DNA of 64,000 nucleotides from Morinoia aosen (Eukaryota; Arthropoda; Malacostraca; Amphipoda; Talitridae): contig CM059575.1 of NCBI GenBank assembly GCA_030386875.1, positions 18,500,293-18,564,292 on the forward strand, given 5' to 3'. Shown here piece after piece: positions 57,901 to 64,000 of this stretch. Within the stretch, counting starts at the first letter, position 1; the number at the start of each line of letters is the position of its first letter. Position numbers and translations under genes: made by a program. The notes beneath the pieces were generated by a model. The model ran no database searches and was not told the origin of the DNA. It was given only the letters and a program-made list of their open reading frames with translations.

Positions 57901-59932
57901 TGATGCACAAGATTATCTCAACTGTCATCCCGAAGGGATTGTTTGCAATTGTCCTGCAGGGACGGAGCCAAAATATGATACACATCACTTGAGGTATGTA
58001 CGTCACTACCGAATTACGAGCAATCTTGTGGCGATGACAGTCAAAATTGTCCAGTGTATCGCCATTCTCATTTAGGGGCTTTCTTACACGCATATCGTAT
58101 GTACAGAAGCAGCAGTAACCAGCCGGTGATCATGGGTCTGAGCTTTCTGCAATACTCAGGCGAATTTTTATACTTGAGTGCTGTTTGCTCGTATTATACG
58201 TTATGCTTCAGTCATTAGCCCAATTATGACGACAGAGATATTTTTCTATAGCATCACTGAAAGTAAATTCAATTTGCTATAATTTTTTTTAAATATCTTA
58301 AATTAAACGGTTCAAGATGTTAGTGAGATTAAATTGAGATTTGGAACATGTATTTTCAAGCCATGCGCATTTCACTGTGCAGGTAAAAGTAACCCAGCTG
58401 CACAAGTCTTCATATATAGGACGGTCAGCTTGTTTATGAACCCCATAAAGTCGCTGTTAATGCCATAAATCTGCGAGGGTTAAACGGCGGAAGTTTTCTA
58501 TGAAAAATATGAACCTCTCTACGGAGCTTATGATAAAATCTGAAATGAGTGGCGGGACTGTGCAATCTTTCCAGGCCTCGCACACTAGTGTTGCGAGCTG
58601 CAGGCAGTGCCGCTCTCATTTCTATTTGAAATATTCGCAGTTCCAAGCCCGTTTCTGGGTGAACTACTCTTTAGTAACACACGCTGACCATCAGCAGATC
58701 CGACGCCGCAACGAGATACAAGATGAGCAGCTCGTTCATTTTTGTGTTCGAGCGTTCAGCGCTGCGTGTTGCAGCATGCGTGCTGAGCGTCAACCGTACT
58801 TACTGTACTGCTGCGTGTGTGCAGTTCTCCTGCTGTGCAGCATGTTCAGTTGAACTGAAGTTTTATGCACTCAATATGCCTACATGCATTTGTGCTTGTG
58901 TGACAGATTTTAAAGAGACGTGGTAATGTACGCGTGGTGTGAGATGTGTCTGTGAAGCGTGCATGGCCGCAGCTTATCTTGTAACCAAGCCGTTCGACTC
59001 TTATTCAACCTCATTTCCGACGTGATAGCTTTCGGCCTCTGCTAGCTTACTTTTAACTTACATTGCTGGGTCGTCTGTCTGGACTGGTATTGGATTTAAT
59101 GTGCACCTTAATCTAGGTGTCAGTTTCGGTGCGTTTTCATGTTAAATGAATAATTTTTACCATTGATGATTCTTTGAGGTTTCTACATTCTACGGTAGTC
59201 GGACATTTAACTTAATTACCATTCATTAATACCGTACTAACACGTATTTTTCTAAATGTATTTCTTGTTTTTTCCTGGTCAATGTTTATGACCTGCTGTT
59301 GGTTGATAAAAGAACAAGTTACTCTACGTACCCTTGTTGGATAAACGTTCTAATTTAATGTCGAAGTTTCCAGGAAACGCGAGGTCGACACGATCTAATC
59401 AATTTTAGACTTTGATGATGCTCTCTCTGGTATAGTTTCGAAACAGCTTGTGAGCACTCGGTCTTCCGTGTTTGCCTTCATGGTTATTTCAAGGCTTTAT
59501 TTTTTGCCCGGAACTTGACTTTCTTCAAATAAACTTTTTGATTGAGTAGACAATTCGAAATTCTTATACCACTCAAATTGAAAGATTTAAGACAAGTAAA
59601 AGTATATATGAGTGCATATTAGGCTTAAGGTCGCGTCGATGTTTTCATAATATTATTTATAAATTTTACGCACCTAAATAATAGATGTATGGCAAAATCA
59701 CTCCAATAGTTCAAACCAAACCGTCACTGCGAGAAGCTCTGATTTCGATGAAAATGATCTCTACTTTTCATAGCTGCAATTTTCCATCCATCGATAGTAT
59801 TAGTCACAATGAGCAACAGAAGTGATCGATAAACATGAAAATACATACATAGCTGCAACCTGAGAGCAGTATTTATTCTAATGTTTGTTATTTTCATGTT
59901 GTAGGAAATTTGTTTCCACGGCCGAATTCTCA
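48915..59932. other. 11-kb stretch without recognised genes
   Basis: AT-rich with GC pockets near 50500-50760, 51680-51890, 52670-52860, 53520-53600, 55530-55740 and 58560-58840. Longest frames (57647-58093 minus, 148 codons; 58500-58853 plus; 55035-55376 minus; 52655-52972 plus) show no domain I recognise. Micro-frames ending at good donors occur at 53571-53600 (minus, MTTSAECTAQ then CAG|GTGAGC) and 57211-57246 (minus, MSGLLSFPNSDV then GTG|GTGAGT). Either could be a short first coding exon, but neither has independent support. Confidence 0.35.
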
Positions 59933-60240
59933 TTATTTTTGTGAGCTCATCACAATATCTAAGCAGCACAACGATAAAACCCGCGAAGGGAGAGAAAGAG
60001 AGAGTCTGCGAGTACGCGCAAAAGCGTGACCGTGTAAAACTGCGGCGCGCCCGAGCTGGGGAAGGAAAGCAAGCAGGTACTGAGAGGCACGGAAGGCGAA
60101 TTGCGAGGCGCGTGTGTGCCGCCCAGGGCACCAGCCTGCAACGTGCTGCACTGCACTTGCAAACTGACGAGTAAGTAACGCTGCTTGCGATGCTCTGCAG
60201 CCACTGCACCGCTCGCCGCGCCGGGCATTTAAATTAAACC
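59933..60240. promoter_or_regulatory. CpG-rich island, possible promoter/first exon
   Basis: A 300-bp GC- and CpG-rich block in AT-rich surroundings. On the plus strand it ends in a good donor, GA|GTAAGT at 60170, after a 77-codon open phase. On the minus strand an ATG at 60228 with aaa before it opens 89 codons (MPGAASGAVAAEHRKQR…). Overlapping open frames in several phases are expected in GC-rich DNA, so I call the island rather than either frame. Confidence 0.3.
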
Positions 60241-63200
60241 AAGAATTCACTTCAAGAGGAAGCATTTTCAAATGAATTAGATGCCACTTTTTCCTTTGTT
60301 TTTAGAATACCAACTGCTTTGCTCTGAAGAAATTAAATTCGTGGTTGGCTCAAGTTGCGCGCAAAAAACTCGCAACTTCGTGTCTGACATTTTTAATGCT
60401 TCTAAGCGATTTCTCATTTCCTTTTTGTGCTTCTCATTAACAAAGTGGTGTCTTGGCTCGCATTAGAGCCATTCGAGAATAATGTAATTGTTGGTTGGTA
60501 TTCCGGCTGAAAGATCGTTAAGGGAAGTAACACATCGCTTTAATACGGTGTTTTTATGTTAAGTTTAACGGGCGCTTGTTTGGCGTGTGATATGTAGTGT
60601 GATGAGCGGTTTGACGTCGTCCGAGTTTGGCCCAACAGAGATTTATAAGAAAGTTGAAGAACTCGGAACCCAGCAGGAACATTTTTATTCGTTGTGAATT
60701 ATTTCATTTGCGAATTGATCCCCGCAGAGATGCTTTGAGGTATTGGAGTGCCAACTCTGAAGAGTTATCTCGGCCTGCTGAGACGCATTCGTGTACAAAC
60801 AATAGAGTGCAGCAAGTGAGAGAAATTAGATAGTGTTGGACGTAAATATTGAAAGCAAGACAAAGATACAATGGGAAATTAAGCTGCAGTTATTTAAAAA
60901 TCGCACATGAATGAGTTTTAAGAACTCTCAACCAATATGACTTTAAATCTATTTTTCGGGTGTTATAGTTTTCTTTTCTTGAAAAAAGACAAAAATGCTA
61001 AGAGTTTACGAGAAAACTGAAATTCAGTGTTCCTGTTAAATGAACTCACTGTAGCTAACACCTGAGGAGCGGAACAATAGCACAGGTGACCCAAGGAAGT
61101 GCAGCAGCGTAGCGAGGCATAGAGCGTCGAGCGAGCGACATGTGCCAGTCGGAGGATTACAGCTGTACCAGTGGCTGCATCTGAGCCCTTCAGCTCTCTG
61201 TGAGACCCACTCTGATTCTAGTGGCCGAATAAAAATCCGGAGCTCTGGATGTCTATAGAAGCTCAGAGCATATTTTCTTGGAGAATTTGGGTGTAGGCCA
61301 TGAGTGTTAAACTTTAGTTCACATCGATATATTTTATTTTTGGGCGTTGAATGAAATCGATTGCTTTTTTTTAGTTATTTGACAAATTAGTAAGTTTTCT
61401 TGCAGTAAATGGCTTATAATAAAAAAATAGATGTAATGTATTTTATTCCTACTTCGTTGGGACTCAAGCTTGCGATTTAAAACACTTAATGTCACACATA
61501 AAAATAGTATGATGAAGTTACGAGTGTTTGTAGTAATTCGCAGCTGGTGTAGACTCCACGGCTCGCACACACATCTCGACCTAGATTTTCAGGGTAGTTT
61601 ATTACTACACGTTGTTTATCTCAAGTTACTGAAGTGTCCCATAAACTTTCATAAGTCGTTTTATCATAAAATATACTAGTATATTTGCAGAAATATTTGG
61701 AAACAACATAATATAAAGAAAACTTTTATTTCACCCGATCAATCTCAACTTCCATCCTTGAGGATATTCATGGCATTTCTAGATGTACTGTACGAGCGGA
61801 CCGACTCCTCTGCCCTCATGCAGCGAGGGGAGGGAGGGAGCGAGCGAGCATGGATGCTTCGTTAATTACGAGCGTAGCCCATGTCGCAGGCCCCCATTCC
61901 TCCCTCTGGGGCTGCCCCCCGAGCTGAAACACAAAAAGTTGAGGCAGCCCCCCAAAATATTTGACTTGCTTGTAACTGATTTGCATGACAAGCGCCGCCC
62001 GCTGGTCGTCCGTCTCCGGAATGCCTCCCAAAAGACGGAGTTTTCTTCATAACTTTAAAATAGCGCCCAAAATTGAGCTTTGGCTTCCTCATGGGCCTCA
62101 CCAGGCGGCGCGCTTCAAAATCTTTCGATTTTAAGTATTTAAAAAAGCGAGTCCCACGGCTCCGCAGTGTCTTCATTTCAGATATTCAGAAAAAACGGCG
62201 GCAGTAAACTTCAAAAACCTAGATTTTAGCTTGCTGAACGGTGGGTGACTCGCAGTGAACTTACGCATTTAAGGAAGACTCACATAATTTTAGATTTGAA
62301 TTTCAGATAAAACATGAATGAACATTTTTAACGTCTGTAAATCCACACACTGTGCAACAGAGCATTTTTAAAATATTATATTTTGTCATTTTTTATCACC
62401 GCTATTTTCGCTTGCACATTGTTTTCTCAATTTATGGGATGCCAATTTAAATGGCAACACCGACATTTTCTGAAACACCGAAAAAGTTTGTTTCGTACCT
62501 GTAACACTCGTCCATACACGCAGTATCAATGCTGTATGTAATGTTTTTGAGACGAGAAAGTGAACTCAGACACAGAACGGCCGTCGTTGCCGGGCACCGA
62601 CCTGGGACAGTGCGCTGATAACCTAATGGCGCGGCTATTATGAGGGCTGATGAACACAAGAAGAGCACAGCCAGGCCGTCCGTACATTAAGCTGTTCGCA
62701 CTCCTTCGCAAGCTATGGGACTAGATGGAAGACTCACAAAATTACCCGTATCACATGAATTGGTTGGCGCTGCGCTTACTTATTAATGCTCAGTCCATGA
62801 ACGATGATGTGTTGGATGTAAACTAGAGTGCGCTATCGATGTCAGTTTTCACTGAAAAGCTAAACGCAATTGTATTACGATTTGAGAGTAATTGAATCCG
62901 TCGGCGAGTGATTACCTTGAATCCTGAAGTAGCGCATGCGCATTTGTGTCTCTTTCACAGCCTACATAAATTTAATTTACTAAATTTGTTTGTAAGAAGC
63001 ATATGAGAAGCTTGCGTTTATTCAGCTGACTATTTTATATTGTACGGAGATCGTTCAATGTTTTCTGGGGCAGAGCTCCTCGCCGCAACGCGGACGACGG
63101 CTGTAACACACTCACACTCACATTTGACAACCCGGCTCCGCTATCGTAGCACTATAGAGATGTGTCCTAACAGCGACGGGCGTCGGGCGCTTGTGTGTGC

Positions 63201-64000
63201 CTCGGGACACGCGAGTGTTTCATTAGCACAAATTTTAGTTCCAAATTGCTGGGGCCAACTCTGCACTGATGAACCAAAGGCGGCTGGGCGGGAGCAGAGA
63301 TGTGAGAGGTCGGGAGCAGGGGGCTGAGGCTCCTACCTCGAGTCGAACTGCGGGTCTTGCGCGTCTCTCCTGTTCTTGTGGCACTCGCGCAGTTAGGCGA
63401 CATGGTGCTCGCTCAACTGGTCTCACGCTGCTCGCCAAACTGAGTTTCACAATCTTATCACATTAATCGCCCATTTCCAGACGTGTAAATTGGTCGTATC
63501 TGTTCAGGACGCAGGCCACCTGCGCTGCAGAGAAATGAGGCGTGGGACTCAACTGTTGCGTGGGGGTTCGCGCTTTGTGTTACAGTGAGACTATGCTCAA
63601 TCCTTTGTAACTGATTTCAGGAGCCCGGATGGATGCTTACAAACGGGTATAATAAATTCTGGACTAAGTTGGTTTATCTTGCATTTAACTTCCATTTCTT
63701 TTTCCTAAGTTGTTCATTCCTACATGGTGAGCGTTTTATGAACAGGGAATAATGTTAAAGACACAAATCGAGAAGGGCTCCGACCCTTCGCTGCGTAAGT
63801 GCAGTGCAAGATGTGCGCTGAGCTGCAGGTAATTTAGTTACTTCTCTGAACGTCGGGTGTTATCGAGAGCTCTGCACTACCCTTGCAATGCTCTTGCCAT
63901 TTGTGGTGGAGGATATTTCCGATTGCGCAAGCAGTGCAAGGACGCATCGAAGTCTGCAGCAATTAATGGCTTCAATTTGAAATCACTTTGAGCCAAAATC
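60241..64000. other. No recognised genes
   Basis: AT-rich until about 61050, then alternating. GC-rich pockets at 61790-62110 and 63060-63440 carry overlapping open frames on both strands without known domains. No transposon, RNA gene or satellite is supported up to the window edge. Confidence 0.35.

Noticed and set aside
57647..58093. 148-codon minus-strand frame as a gene
   Set aside because: No domain, leader or exon borders. A rough estimate at this base composition makes one frame of this length unsurprising in 64 kb.
59724..60209. 161-codon minus-strand frame
   Set aside because: It runs through a CpG-rich island where several phases on both strands are open; the sequence has no recognisable domain.

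Overview
The window reads as nuclear DNA from an animal with a large, gene-poor genome, most likely an arthropod. It is AT-rich with short GC-rich islands, has almost no long open frames outside repeats, carries decayed mariner and Tc1 transposons and palindromic TIR elements, and contains several unrelated minisatellites. The arthropod assignment is an inference from the transposon families and promoter-like TCAGT motifs; no marker gene settles it. I see no operons, no bacterial signals and no convincing functional tRNA or rRNA gene.

The one gene I recognise is the first coding exon of an ephrin at 26253-26365 (+). It is only 37 codons plus two bases. It encodes a signal peptide followed by the ephrin N-terminal signature LYWNSSNP and ends in a consensus splice donor. 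No later ephrin exon is recognisable to the right, so the first intron probably exceeds 37 kb and most of the window right of 26.4 kb would be intron. Other possible exons (5794, 11494, 23041, 32412, 33191-33504 minus, 39079, 40001, 43610-43662 minus, 44406) rest on short open frames, hydrophobic leaders or good donors. They are much weaker.

Layout from left to right: a small 43-44-bp-period repeat (345-590); a 43-bp satellite of about 45 copies with a 430-bp higher-order unit (1853-3790); 12-, 17- and 18-bp minisatellites (6648-6997); two inverted-repeat elements (7623-8210 and the 995-bp near-palindrome 8751-9745); a long featureless stretch; a 21-bp/7-bp-period repeat (18262-18562) and a 66-bp repeat (19417-19670) followed by a purine tract; a third inverted-repeat element (21657-22315); a 27-bp minisatellite (24461-25743) ending about 0.5 kb before the ephrin exon; an internally deleted mariner-like copy (27503-28224); a CpG-rich segment with a possible first exon (32160-32497); an element with inverted ends and a 42-bp array (34496-35766); a Tc1-like pseudogene (47330-47860); and a mariner relic with recognisable ends (48226-48914). 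The last 15 kb has no recognised feature beyond CpG-rich islands.

I found no evidence of a new multi-gene system. The points most worth a second look are the isolated ephrin exon with a minisatellite just upstream, the palindromic elements, the satellite's higher-order structure and possible diverged relative, and the candidate first exons in CpG-rich islands.
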